A DNA stretch of 16,686 bases from Soehngenia sp035406565 (GCA_035406565.1 DAONLG010000026.1:1-16686), one strand, 5' to 3'. Counted from the first letter of the stretch, positions 1 to 7,048 are shown. Numbers and translations: made by a program. Notes: generated from the letters alone by a model not told the origin.

Positions 1-767
1 CCTAAGTCATTTGAGGTTAATACATAATCTACCGAAGTTGCTCCTTCTATAATGCTCCAATTCGCATCATTATAATTACTTATAGCATATACATCTGAAA
101 TTCCACTATTTCCAGAACTATCATTACAAGACCAAGTTTCTTTTGATGAATCGACTATTGTATAAGTTCCAGGTTGTAAAACAATGTATGGATTAACTTT
201 CCAATACCATTTATTATAACCCACTTCAGCTTGCCATGGTCCATATATTTTACCATTTTGATCCATTAATCCAATCGTACCTAGTGAATTGACTGAACCA
301 TAGTGATAATTTTGAATTTGAGAAATTAATAATGGGCTAGATGATATAGTAAACATTGTTGGATTTGGAGGATTTTGCCCTACACCAGCAGCATTGTTGT
401 TTGAATAAATTTCAGTTTCAATCCCTTTAGTATAATACCATTTATAAGTAGTTCCACTCTCTTGAGTGCCATTAAAAGTATATTTTCCTGTTATCCTACT
501 GCCTACTGTTTTCCCCCCTTCGATTAGCACATCAGATGCGTATGGAAAAGTATGTGTCTGATCTCCATTATGGATTTGATAAGTAGTTATCAACTCATCA
601 TCATTTTGTAATAAATTCGGATCATAATTAGAAATATAATTATCATCAGATTCTAAGGATCTAGCAAATACTGGATTTGGCTTATAGATATTTCCATATC
701 CATTAGGTAGAAGTAATGAAATAAGTAATAACAGAGTAGTATAAATTGATAGTTTTTTATACAACAT
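1..767 (-). CDS. Secreted protein, partial (C-terminus off window)
   Basis: Open reading frame reaching the left edge; 255 codons are visible and no stop is seen. The start ATG at 767 follows a GAGGGG Shine-Dalgarno by seven bases. Residues 1-35 look like an export signal: KK at 4-5, a leucine-rich core at about 11-20, and a possible cleavage after VFA (33-35). Residues about 137-227 contain SPLLISQIQNYHY, GTIGLMDQNGKIYGPW, LQPGTYTIVDS and TWSCNDSSG. From memory these resemble a recurrent beta-rich extracellular module of bacterial and archaeal secreted proteins, usually with an ESGGRG-like end; no enzymatic role is known to me. Residues about 36-130 show no recognised domain. Its function is unknown; an envelope or extracellular location is inferred from the signal. 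The upstream gap (768-949) shows only weak promoter matches and a 6-bp hairpin at 864-879. Confidence 0.75.
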   Translation of the reverse strand, partial: MLYKKLSIYTTLLLLISLLLPNGYGNIYKPNPVFARSLESDDNYISNYDPNLLQNDDELITTYQIHNGDQTHTFPYASDVLIEGGKTVGSRITGKYTFNGTQESGTTYKWYYTKGIETEIYSNNNAAGVGQNPPNPTMFTISSSPLLISQIQNYHYGSVNSLGTIGLMDQNGKIYGPWQAEVGYNKWYWKVNPYIVLQPGTYTIVDSSKETWSCNDSSGNSGISDVYAISNYNDANWSIIEGATSVDYVLTSNDL

Positions 768-949
768 ATCATATCCCCTCTTTGATTTTAAATTATCACT
801 CATCATATGAACTACATGTATTGTCATAATTTATATACACTTTTATTTATCCATTTAAACAATTACCTTGATAAAGGTATGGAATTTTTTAAGAAATATT
901 TTCAGATACTTTTATATTTAAATGGCCACTCAACCCAAATCTAAACAAT

Positions 950-1001
950 AAAAATGGACTAGTCACATTAGTAATATAACCTAAATGACTCGTCCATTTT
1001 T
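950..1001 (-). terminator. Terminator after ECF S-component gene, probably bidirectional
   Basis: A 16-bp inverted repeat with one mismatch: arm 950-965 (AAAAATGGACTAGTCA) pairs with 986-1001 around a 20-base loop. The outer ends of both arms are A/T runs, so a U-tract follows the stem in either direction. It lies 45 bases past the stop of the minus-strand gene ending at 1046. The large loop is unusual for an intrinsic terminator. Confidence 0.7.
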
Positions 1002-1045
1002 ATTTTTATATCATTTTTAAAATGTATTAGCTTTTTTAAAAGGAG

Positions 1046-1531
1046 CTATAAATTTACCTTACCTTTTAATAATTTATACAATATACTCGCAGCAACTGCC
1101 CCGAACAGTCCTTGAACAATATTTGCCGGTAAATTAACTAATGAAGAATTAAATCCAAACATAAATATCTCAGCAATAAAGTAGCCCAGTGCCATTATTA
1201 ATCCACCTATTGATGAGGGTAAAATAGGGTGTTTTTTGCCTAAATCTGTTTCAAAAATAGCTCCTGCTGCATAGCCTTCTAGTCCTTTTGCTATCAACGT
1301 AACAGGGGCAAATACGCTATAGCCTAATAATAAGTCTGCAAGAGCCGAACCAATTCCACCTACTAAAAACCCAGCTTTCTTTCCAAAGAAAAATGCTGCA
1401 ATAAAAATCACCATATCTCCTAAATTTATGTACCCAGTTTGAGCAGGAGATGGAATGTGAATTACCATTGTCATAACTACTGTCAGTGCCATCAATACTC
1501 CATATGAAACCAATTTTTTAGTGTTATTCAT
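1046..1531 (-). CDS. ECF transporter S-component (PF07155-like)
   Basis: Substrate-binding membrane subunit (161 aa) of an energy-coupling-factor vitamin importer; it would work with a shared EcfA/A'/T module that is not in this window. Motifs typical of the PF07155-like S-component group are GYINLGDMVIFIAA (33-46), GKKAGFLVGGIGSALADLL (50-68) and LIAKGLEGYAAG (79-90). About five or six hydrophobic segments cover nearly the whole chain. The start ATG has GGAGG with a six-base gap. Relatives carry hydroxymethylpyrimidine, pyridoxine or other vitamins, and substrate cannot be read from the sequence. The leader is only about 50 bases, too short for a TPP or THF riboswitch, but holds a 6-bp inverted repeat. 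It follows corA on the same strand with its own candidate promoter between them. Confidence 0.85.
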   Translation of the reverse strand: MNNTKKLVSYGVLMALTVVMTMVIHIPSPAQTGYINLGDMVIFIAAFFFGKKAGFLVGGIGSALADLLLGYSVFAPVTLIAKGLEGYAAGAIFETDLGKKHPILPSSIGGLIMALGYFIAEIFMFGFNSSLVNLPANIVQGLFGAVAASILYKLLKGKVNL

Positions 1532-1554
1532 ATAATACCTCCAATGTGTATTGT

Positions 1555-1580
1555 TACAGTTAGATTATTGATTAAACTGT
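1555..1580 (-). promoter_or_regulatory. Inverted repeat in ECF S-component leader (possible operator)
   Basis: ACAGTT and AACTGT arms (1556-1561 and 1575-1580) are separated by 13 bases, just downstream of the predicted transcription start of the S-component gene. It could be a repressor site or a weak RNA hairpin. No known box (BirA, NiaR) matches. Confidence 0.3.
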
Positions 1581-1590
1581 ACCCATATAT

Positions 1591-1619
1591 AGAATAACAC
1601 TATTTAATTTTAAAATCAA
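1591..1619 (-). promoter_or_regulatory. Candidate sigma-A promoter for the ECF S-component gene
   Basis: On the minus strand TTGATT (1619-1614) is 17 bases from TATTCT (1596-1591), with four of six consensus matches in each box. It starts four bases past the corA stop codon, and no terminator separates corA from it, so read-through from corA is also possible. Confidence 0.45.
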
Positions 1620-1622
1620 TAT

Positions 1623-2675
1623 CTACATCCATTTTTTGCTCTTTAAATATTTAATCATAGCTGCTGTTATCAATATGCTGACTATCCAAAATCCCAAATA
1701 CCCATATTTCCATTTTAATTCAGGAAAGTAGATAAAATTCATGCCATAAACGCCTGCTAAAAATGTCAGAGGTATAAAAATAGTTGAAAATATCGTGAGT
1801 ATTTTCATTACTTCATTGGTCTTTGAGCTAATACTTGATAGATATATATCCATCATTCCTGATATGGTATCTCTGTAAGTTTCTATTAATTCGATTACTT
1901 GAATTGAATGATCATATATATCTCTAAAATAATAAGAAGTTTTTTGGTCTATTAGCTTTATTTCCCCTCTAGATAAGGTATTGGCAATGTCTCTTACTGG
2001 CCAAACCGTATTCCTAAAAAATACTATTTGTCTTTTTAAGGAATAAATCCTATTTAAGATTCCCTTTCCAGGATCATCCATTAATTCATTTTCGGTTCTG
2101 TCAATTTCTTCACTAAGAGTTTCCATAATGTCGAAATACCCATCTACTACAGAGTCAATAAGAGCATATGTTAAATCATCCGCTCCCAGTGCTCTCACAT
2201 ATGCACCTTCTTCGAGACGTTTCCTAATAGGTTTAAATGCATCTTCGTTATATTCTTGAAATGTTATGACCATGTTTTCTTTAATTATTATCGATATTTG
2301 TTTTGCATCGATTTCTATGTCTTCTAACAAAGATAATTTCTTAATTACTAAAAACAGCGAATCATCGTATTCCTCGAGTTTTGCTCGCTGCCTTGTGTTT
2401 AGTATATCTTCTAATATCAATCTATGGATCCTCAACTTTTGCCCTATTTCTTCAATTGAATGGATATTAGCTAACCCCATTACATCAAGCCATTTTATTC
2501 CTAAATTCTCCTCATTGATGAATTCATCTATAGATTCTATTTTTTTCTGTACTATTTTATCTTTGTTGTAAGTTATCATATGAAGTTCTTGTAAATCATC
2601 TGATTGATCGCCTGTATAAAAAAGAGTCCCAGGCGGTTGTTGCTTCTTTTTATAATAATTCTTCTTATTTTTCAT
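1623..2675 (-). CDS. corA: CorA family magnesium/cobalt transport protein
   Basis: Inner-membrane divalent cation channel of the CorA family (Mg2+, possibly Co2+/Ni2+), normally a homopentamer. The chosen ATG (2675) gives 350 aa, a usual length. A TTG at 2690 would add five residues but lies upstream of the SD, whereas GGAGGA (2686-2681) sits five bases before this ATG. The N-terminal two thirds are the acidic cytoplasmic funnel domain. Two C-terminal transmembrane helices (about 288-309 and 325-343) flank the signature YGMNF (GMN at 311-313). The loop after it, FPELKWKYGY, matches the usual MPEL-type selectivity loop. The first 15 residues are very lysine-rich (KNKKNYYKKKQQ). It follows the MATE gene, separated by a hairpin terminator that abuts its SD. 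Confidence 0.95.
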   Translation of the reverse strand: MKNKKNYYKKKQQPPGTLFYTGDQSDDLQELHMITYNKDKIVQKKIESIDEFINEENLGIKWLDVMGLANIHSIEEIGQKLRIHRLILEDILNTRQRAKLEEYDDSLFLVIKKLSLLEDIEIDAKQISIIIKENMVITFQEYNEDAFKPIRKRLEEGAYVRALGADDLTYALIDSVVDGYFDIMETLSEEIDRTENELMDDPGKGILNRIYSLKRQIVFFRNTVWPVRDIANTLSRGEIKLIDQKTSYYFRDIYDHSIQVIELIETYRDTISGMMDIYLSSISSKTNEVMKILTIFSTIFIPLTFLAGVYGMNFIYFPELKWKYGYLGFWIVSILITAAMIKYLKSKKWM

Positions 2676-2687
2676 CTTTTTCCTCCA

Positions 2688-2716
2688 CAAAAAAAGAGTA
2701 GATATTATCTACTCTT
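2688..2716 (-). terminator. Rho-independent terminator of the MATE gene
   Basis: Perfect 10-bp stem AAGAGTAGAT/ATCTACTCTT (2694-2703 with 2707-2716), three-base loop, followed on the minus strand by a T run (2693-2688). It lies 14 bases past the MATE stop, and its T run touches the corA Shine-Dalgarno. Confidence 0.88.
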
Positions 2717-2717
2717 G

Positions 2718-2726
2718 ATTATATCA
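2718..2726 (-). promoter_or_regulatory. Extended -10 promoter candidate for corA
   Basis: TGATATAAT on the minus strand is a perfect extended -10 (TGnTATAAT) in the 40-base MATE-corA gap. The -35 region (TAATTA) is poor, as extended -10 promoters allow. Transcription would begin near 2711, inside the first arm of the MATE terminator, so the corA message would not contain the full hairpin. Confidence 0.5.
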
Positions 2727-2729
2727 TAA

Positions 2730-4118
2730 TTATTCTCTTGTAATTAAAGCTTTCTCTTCCATATTTTGCTTTTGAGAGCTTATTTGTAGATTTAACTCAA
2801 TTCCCTCATTTCTTATAAGCATAAAAGCAGCTAAACTGGCTAGAAAATCCGATATAGGATATGCAAGCCATACTCCTAAGCTTCCTAGGTTTAAACCCTT
2901 AACTAATAATATTGAGATTGGAAGCATGATGACTAGTTGCCTTAAGATTGCTGTAGCAAGTGATGTCTTAGCTTTGCCCATAGCTTGAAAATAAAATATA
3001 GACACATAGTACACACTAAGTAGTGGAAATGCTGAAATCATAATTCTAAATGCAAAAGCTGCATCTTTTATTATCTTATCATCTTGTATAAATAATTTAA
3101 TCATGTTTGGTGCAAATATTAAAGACAATATCCAAAGTGCTGTGGATGCTGCAAGTGAAAATACAATAGTCTTTGTCATTAAATTTTTAAGCCTTTTTAA
3201 CTTGTTAGCTCCTAAATTATATGCTGCAATTGGCTGCATCGCCTGAGCGATCCCAAATATAGGAATAAACAAAAACATATACACTTTTGATACTATGCCT
3301 AATATAACTAATCCTTCATCTCCAATTGCGCCCGTCAATAAACTGCTTAAATTTCCCATCAGTATTCCATCCTCTGCTTCTATGACAAATGATGAGATAC
3401 CTACTAAAAGTATTGGCAAAATATATGCTGGATTAATATTAAATTTAAGTGAAATTCCATATTCTTTTTTCATTTCTTGGAACTTATAGAATGCGTATAT
3501 AAATCCTACTATTTGCGATATTGTGGTTGCTATAGCTGCGCCGGCAACTCCAAAATCATAGCCAATTACTAATACATAATCTAATATTACATTTGTTATT
3601 GCTCCTAAACTCGTACTTACTATAGATACTTTGGTATTGCCAAGAGCTATCATAGTGTGTGAAATATAAACTGTGAGTCCCAAAAATACGACTCCAAATA
3701 TTATTATACCTAAATATGTAGAAGCCAATGCTTCTACAGTTTCTCCTGCACCAATTATTCCGATAATATTTTGTTTGAAAATAAGAACTAAAAACACTAA
3801 AGGTATCATTACTGCAAATATCATTGAAAACCCAGTGTTCAAAACTTCTTTAGCTTTATTATAATCACGTTCTCCATTGTGCCTTGAAAATGATGTCATC
3901 GAACCTACTGCAATCATTACGCTTAATGCAACTATAACTCTTTGAAATGGAAAAACAGCGATTATTGCTGCTATACCATCTCCACCTACACTTCTTCCTA
4001 CGAAAAATGTATCAACCATGTTATATAATTCATTAACGAGCATTGATATGATTACTGGAATTGAAAACTTTATCAATAATCTTGATATTTTTTCTTCTCC
4101 AAATTCTTTACTGCTCAT
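2730..4118 (-). CDS. MATE family multidrug efflux transporter (MepA-like)
   Basis: Polytopic membrane protein of 462 aa, the normal size for the 12-helix MatE family (two MatE repeats), which exports cationic drugs or metabolites in exchange for Na+ or H+. The N-terminus carries the family signature IPVIISMLVNELYNMVDTFFVG (residues 20-41 region) and continues GGDGIAAIIAVFP. The second half starts near residue 235 with LLVGISSFVIEAEDGILMGNL and has the repeat-equivalent PIFGIAQAMQPIAAYNLGANK. The start ATG has GGGGG seven bases upstream. The SD is inside a predicted leader hairpin (4122-4165). The gene appears monocistronic, with its own promoter candidate and a strong terminator. Substrate is unknown. 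Confidence 0.93.
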   Translation of the reverse strand: MSSKEFGEEKISRLLIKFSIPVIISMLVNELYNMVDTFFVGRSVGGDGIAAIIAVFPFQRVIVALSVMIAVGSMTSFSRHNGERDYNKAKEVLNTGFSMIFAVMIPLVFLVLIFKQNIIGIIGAGETVEALASTYLGIIIFGVVFLGLTVYISHTMIALGNTKVSIVSTSLGAITNVILDYVLVIGYDFGVAGAAIATTISQIVGFIYAFYKFQEMKKEYGISLKFNINPAYILPILLVGISSFVIEAEDGILMGNLSSLLTGAIGDEGLVILGIVSKVYMFLFIPIFGIAQAMQPIAAYNLGANKLKRLKNLMTKTIVFSLAASTALWILSLIFAPNMIKLFIQDDKIIKDAAFAFRIMISAFPLLSVYYVSIFYFQAMGKAKTSLATAILRQLVIMLPISILLVKGLNLGSLGVWLAYPISDFLASLAAFMLIRNEGIELNLQISSQKQNMEEKALITRE

Positions 4119-4121
4119 ATT

Positions 4122-4165
4122 AAAACCCCCATTTGATATTTATATTTTATCATTTTGGGGATTTT
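4122..4165 (-). promoter_or_regulatory. Leader hairpin sequestering the MATE Shine-Dalgarno
   Basis: On the minus-strand RNA, AAAAUCCCCA (4165-4156) pairs with UGGGGGUUUU (4131-4122), ten pairs including one G-U. Inside it, GAUA pairs with UAUC (4151-4148 with 4138-4135) around a nine-base loop. The GGGGG ribosome site (4130-4126) is fully in the stem. It may be a translational switch, or a DNA operator. Confidence 0.5.
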
Positions 4166-4196
4166 AAGTAATTGACTGGATTGTCCTCTTTTTTGG

Positions 4197-4224
4197 ATTA
4201 TATTAGGTTGTTTTGAATTGTCTT
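4197..4224 (-). promoter_or_regulatory. Candidate promoter for the MATE gene
   Basis: Minus-strand AAGACA (4224-4219), 16-base spacer, perfect TATAAT (4202-4197). It predicts a leader of about 70 bases that would contain the SD-sequestering hairpin. The boxes lie shortly after the stop of the upstream AraC-type gene, for which no terminator hairpin is visible. Confidence 0.5.
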
Positions 4225-4261
4225 AAATTTAAATAACCTTAATATAGTACATCTGAATTTC

Positions 4262-6232
4262 TTAATTAAGTCCATAATTTAGTGTAAACAGAACACATCC
4301 ATTTGGTTTGATTTTAGTTACTAGATTAAACACGCTGGTTTTTTCTGAAAAATAAAAGCTTACATAAGGATGTACATAGTTATCTAATAGACTCCAATTT
4401 TCACTTGTAAGTCTTTCAGGCTTACCTAAGTAGATCCATTTATCATATACTGATCCATGGCTTTTGTTCAAATCATATTTGGTTATTTGAAAATTGTGCT
4501 CGGTATTAAAAAAGTTCAATGATACTTTCTTCTCTTTTAATTTCTTCAATTCATCATCTTGGTATATGTCATCTTCTGACATGGTTTCTGGATTATATAA
4601 TAGTATCTGATAGCCATTTTCAGACTTTGTTACTATATACCCATCATCTTTATATAAGACTTCTTCTCCCAAAAGCGACAGAAACTTAAATGCATAAAAT
4701 GAGGGTTTGTTTAAGTAATTAGCTGTAAATATCCCCTTTCCTCCAAAGAAAGTTTCATTTGTAAGCACCGTATCTTTAGATATTTCATCTATTACATTCA
4801 TGACTAATCTCTTGTTTTCTATTGTGTAGCTGTAGATGATGTAATTTGACATAGATAATGTGTCATGCTTTGGCGATATGTCTTCTTTCGGGTATGTTAT
4901 TTCAAATTCATCTAGGTTTAAATTTAGCCAGTCTTCTAATTTGGGGTAGGTCTTAGAAAATGTTTTTATAAAGTCATCCACTATATGTTTTTGAACACCT
5001 TTTGTCGATATGATTGGGGTAAGCTTAATGTCTTCTAAAAAATCTAATATTATCTCTACCCTAGTCCAGTTTATAAATCTTTTATCTTTGCCTTTGTATA
5101 TATCCATGTCATCGGAAAATAAATTGTTCACTATTAAATACTTAAATCCAATTTCAGTTTGGATTTCTTTGAGTATTCTTCTGTTTTCTTCTTCAAGCAA
5201 TAGAGAAACGTCTCCTATGTCAATTATCTCGGGTCTTTTAAAAGTGTCTATGGGATCTATTTTTAAGTCTACATCAAGTTTTATAATTCTATTGTCATAA
5301 TTAAATCTTTCATAGTCTGATAAATAGTTCTCTAAGTACATAAGAGCCTCTGATAGATTTAATTCCTCAATCCTTTTTAATTTCTCAAGCTCTTTGTCGC
5401 TGACTTTGTATTTTTTTCTATATTGAAGTGGCGTCATGTTGTAATGATTTTTAAAATGTTTGTTATAATACCTTACGTGAGAAAACCCTACGTCTTCAGC
5501 TATTTCACTGATTGGCTTGTCCGTATCCAAAAGTAATTTTGTCGATTCTTCAACTCTTATCTGATTTAAATAGTCATTAAAACCTTTGCCAAATACTTCT
5601 TTGATTTTATACGACAGATACTGTGAACTTAAAAACTCTTGTTTTGCTATATCCTTTAAACTCACTTTATTCATGTAATTGTTACTTAAGTATTTCATTA
5701 TTCTGTGGTATCTTTCTAATTGAATTTCATCATCTTTTAAACTTTCCTCATCATAGAAAAGGTAATGGAAATTGTTAAGAAGATGATACATCACTTCAAG
5801 TAGTTTTTCCTCAACTATGTCCTCATAATCATCTAATTTTGCTATTACTTCATATAATATAATAGATAATAACTTCTTAAGCTTATAGTATTTCTCTGAA
5901 TCTTGGTTTCCTACATTCGTTGAATCAGTATAATAGAATATATCTTTTGCATCTTGATAATATGATTCAAAAAACATTGGATCTATTTGGAAAATCAATA
6001 ATAAATTATCTTCTTCTATCGCTTCCATGCTATATACTTCATCCGGATTTATTATCTCAATCTCTGTTTGTTTTAAAGGATATCTCTCCGCTTCAACATT
6101 TAACATGATGCTGCCCTTTAGCATAAACAGTATTTCCAAGCTATTTTGCCAATGTAGAGGATATTCCCTTACCTTTAAAAGCTCGATATTTAAAGGTAAG
6201 TCTTTCAAATATTCAACTCTTTCTCTTCGCAT
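4262..6232 (-). CDS. AraC-family regulator with C-terminal degenerate GH39-like domain
   Basis: Cytoplasmic transcription factor, 656 aa. Residues about 20-90 form an AraC-type cupin sensor (LHWQNSLEILFMLKGSIMLN, then INPDEVYSME). Residues about 176-275 are two helix-turn-helix motifs with the family end ISEIAEDVGFSHVRYYNKHFK and NMTPLQYRKKY. Residues about 290-656 resemble the GH39 beta-xylosidase-like tail of a known Firmicute AraC-GH39 architecture: FKYLIVNNLFSDDMDIY (363-379), WTRVEIILDFLED, FFGGKGIFTANYLNKPSFYA (495-514) and YQILLYNP. The WNEPN acid/base motif expected between these blocks is absent; the stretch at 430-460 is short and lacks any NEP. So the tail is probably a sugar or glycan sensor rather than a hydrolase. 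The start ATG has AGGTG five bases upstream. It is divergent from the TIM-barrel/bioY pair across a shared palindrome. Confidence 0.85.
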   Translation of the reverse strand: MRRERVEYLKDLPLNIELLKVREYPLHWQNSLEILFMLKGSIMLNVEAERYPLKQTEIEIINPDEVYSMEAIEEDNLLLIFQIDPMFFESYYQDAKDIFYYTDSTNVGNQDSEKYYKLKKLLSIILYEVIAKLDDYEDIVEEKLLEVMYHLLNNFHYLFYDEESLKDDEIQLERYHRIMKYLSNNYMNKVSLKDIAKQEFLSSQYLSYKIKEVFGKGFNDYLNQIRVEESTKLLLDTDKPISEIAEDVGFSHVRYYNKHFKNHYNMTPLQYRKKYKVSDKELEKLKRIEELNLSEALMYLENYLSDYERFNYDNRIIKLDVDLKIDPIDTFKRPEIIDIGDVSLLLEEENRRILKEIQTEIGFKYLIVNNLFSDDMDIYKGKDKRFINWTRVEIILDFLEDIKLTPIISTKGVQKHIVDDFIKTFSKTYPKLEDWLNLNLDEFEITYPKEDISPKHDTLSMSNYIIYSYTIENKRLVMNVIDEISKDTVLTNETFFGGKGIFTANYLNKPSFYAFKFLSLLGEEVLYKDDGYIVTKSENGYQILLYNPETMSEDDIYQDDELKKLKEKKVSLNFFNTEHNFQITKYDLNKSHGSVYDKWIYLGKPERLTSENWSLLDNYVHPYVSFYFSEKTSVFNLVTKIKPNGCVLFTLNYGLN

Positions 6233-6249
6233 TGTTTCACCTACAATCC

Positions 6250-6278
6250 TTTAAAAAAATTAATGCTGATAATATTAT
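6250..6278 (+). promoter_or_regulatory. Candidate promoter for the TIM-barrel gene
   Basis: TTTAAA (6250-6255), 17-base spacer, TATTAT (6273-6278). The -10 overlaps the minus-strand -10 of the divergent AraC-type gene (TATAAT, 6279-6274), so the two promoters should exclude each other. Confidence 0.5.
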
Positions 6279-6279
6279 A
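6274..6279 (-). promoter_or_regulatory. -10 box of the AraC-type regulator gene
   Basis: Perfect TATAAT on the minus strand, 35 bases before the SD region of the regulator gene. No good -35 is present at 16-18 bases; the spacer is filled by the 14-bp palindrome, suggesting activator dependence or direct control through that site. Confidence 0.45.
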
Positions 6280-6291
6280 CCCAATTGGGTA
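6278..6291. promoter_or_regulatory. Perfect 14-bp palindrome, probable operator
   Basis: TACCCAATTGGGTA reads identically on both strands. It overlaps the start-site region of the plus promoter and the -35/-10 spacer of the minus promoter, the standard place for an operator controlling both directions. The binder is unknown. AraC proteins usually bind direct repeats, so a separate dimeric repressor is equally possible. Confidence 0.6.
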
Positions 6292-6325
6292 ATATAAACA
6301 TATATTAATTATTAGGAGGTTAAAC

Positions 6326-7006
6326 ATGGATAAAGAAAAAGAAAAATTTGTACCAGAAATAAATACTAAATTAAGAGAAAAAATAGTAAAGGTACCTGAA
6401 GTAATATATAAAGCAAGTGGCATCAAAATACTTGGAACTAGGATAAAATCGCTTTTATTCTCTACTGATGTAGCTATTATAAGAAACACAAATGCTGACT
6501 CAATTATAGCTGTATATCCATTTACTCCTCAATTATCTATCATTCACTCTATACTTGATGTTGCTAGTGTGCCAGTATTTGCAGGAGTTGGGGGCGGGCT
6601 TACTACAGGAGAAAGATCTGTCCAAATAGCACTGCAAGCTGAATTATTAGGAGCTTATGGAGTAGTAGTAAATGCCCCAACAAAACCAGAAGTGATAAAG
6701 AGAATGTATGATGTAGTTGACATACCTATTATAGGCACTGTCGTTTCTATGAAGGATGATTACAAAAGTAAAATTGAAGCAGGTGTAAGGATTTTGAATG
6801 TATCAGGAGGAGCAAATACCCATGAAATAGTGAAGATGATACGTTCTGAAATAGGTAAAGAATTTCCTATTATAGCTACAGGTGGCCCCACTGATGAAAG
6901 CATCATGAGGACCATTGAAGCTGGTGCAAATGCAATAACTTACACACCTCCTACTAGTGGAGATATTTTTTCAGAAGTTATGGAAAAATACCGAAAAGAA
7001 CAATAG
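6326..7006 (+). CDS. TIM-barrel protein of unknown function (often labelled 'hydrolase')
   Basis: 226 aa, soluble, no signal peptide. Alternating strand/helix blocks fit a (beta/alpha)8 barrel with phosphate-binding-type loops: SIIAVYPFTPQLSI (59-72), VPVFAGVGGGLTTGER (82-97), GAYGVVVNAPTKPEVI (109-124), IPIIGTVVS (133-141), AGVRILNVSGGAN (152-164), PIIATGGPTDESI (181-193) and AGANAITYTPPTSGDIF (199-215). It belongs, from memory, to a conserved Firmicute family annotated only as hydrolase; substrate and reaction are not known to me. AGGAGG lies six bases before the ATG, a strong site. It is followed 62 bases later by bioY on the same strand, which may be coincidence or a link to a cofactor pathway. 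It is divergent from the AraC/GH39-like regulator. Confidence 0.75.
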   Translation: MDKEKEKFVPEINTKLREKIVKVPEVIYKASGIKILGTRIKSLLFSTDVAIIRNTNADSIIAVYPFTPQLSIIHSILDVASVPVFAGVGGGLTTGERSVQIALQAELLGAYGVVVNAPTKPEVIKRMYDVVDIPIIGTVVSMKDDYKSKIEAGVRILNVSGGANTHEIVKMIRSEIGKEFPIIATGGPTDESIMRTIEAGANAITYTPPTSGDIFSEVMEKYRKEQ

Positions 7007-7020
7007 TATTGATTTTTTAT

Positions 7021-7048
7021 TTGCTTCATAGTAAGCTATTTGTATAAA
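7021..7048 (+). promoter_or_regulatory. bioY: Weak promoter candidate for bioY
   Basis: TTGCTT (7021-7026), 16-base spacer, TATAAA (7043-7048). There is no BirA-type operator (TTGTTAACC paired with GGTTAACAA) in the 62-base gap, and no terminator behind the upstream gene, so co-transcription remains possible. Confidence 0.3.

Noticed and set aside
864..879. TACCTT/AAGGTA hairpin upstream of the secreted-protein gene
   Set aside because: Six pairs with a four-base loop and no nearby convincing promoter; too weak to call an operator or terminator.
1532..1622. Vitamin riboswitch (TPP/THF type) in front of the ECF S-component
   Set aside because: The leader after the predicted start is only about 50 bases and lacks the conserved cores.
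2266..2571. 101-codon open frame antisense to corA
   Set aside because: It lies wholly within corA, has a serine/isoleucine-rich composition typical of antisense reading of AT-rich DNA, and resembles no family.
5010..5300. 96-codon plus-strand frame inside the AraC/GH39-like gene
   Set aside because: Antisense shadow; serine/isoleucine-rich, no homology recognised and no ribosome site.
6241..6489. 82-codon minus-strand frame overlapping the TIM-barrel gene and the divergent promoter
   Set aside because: It is antisense to a well-supported gene and low in complexity; no SD or family signal.
7021..7040. GCTT/AAGC hairpin as terminator behind the TIM-barrel gene
   Set aside because: Only four pairs and no U-tract.
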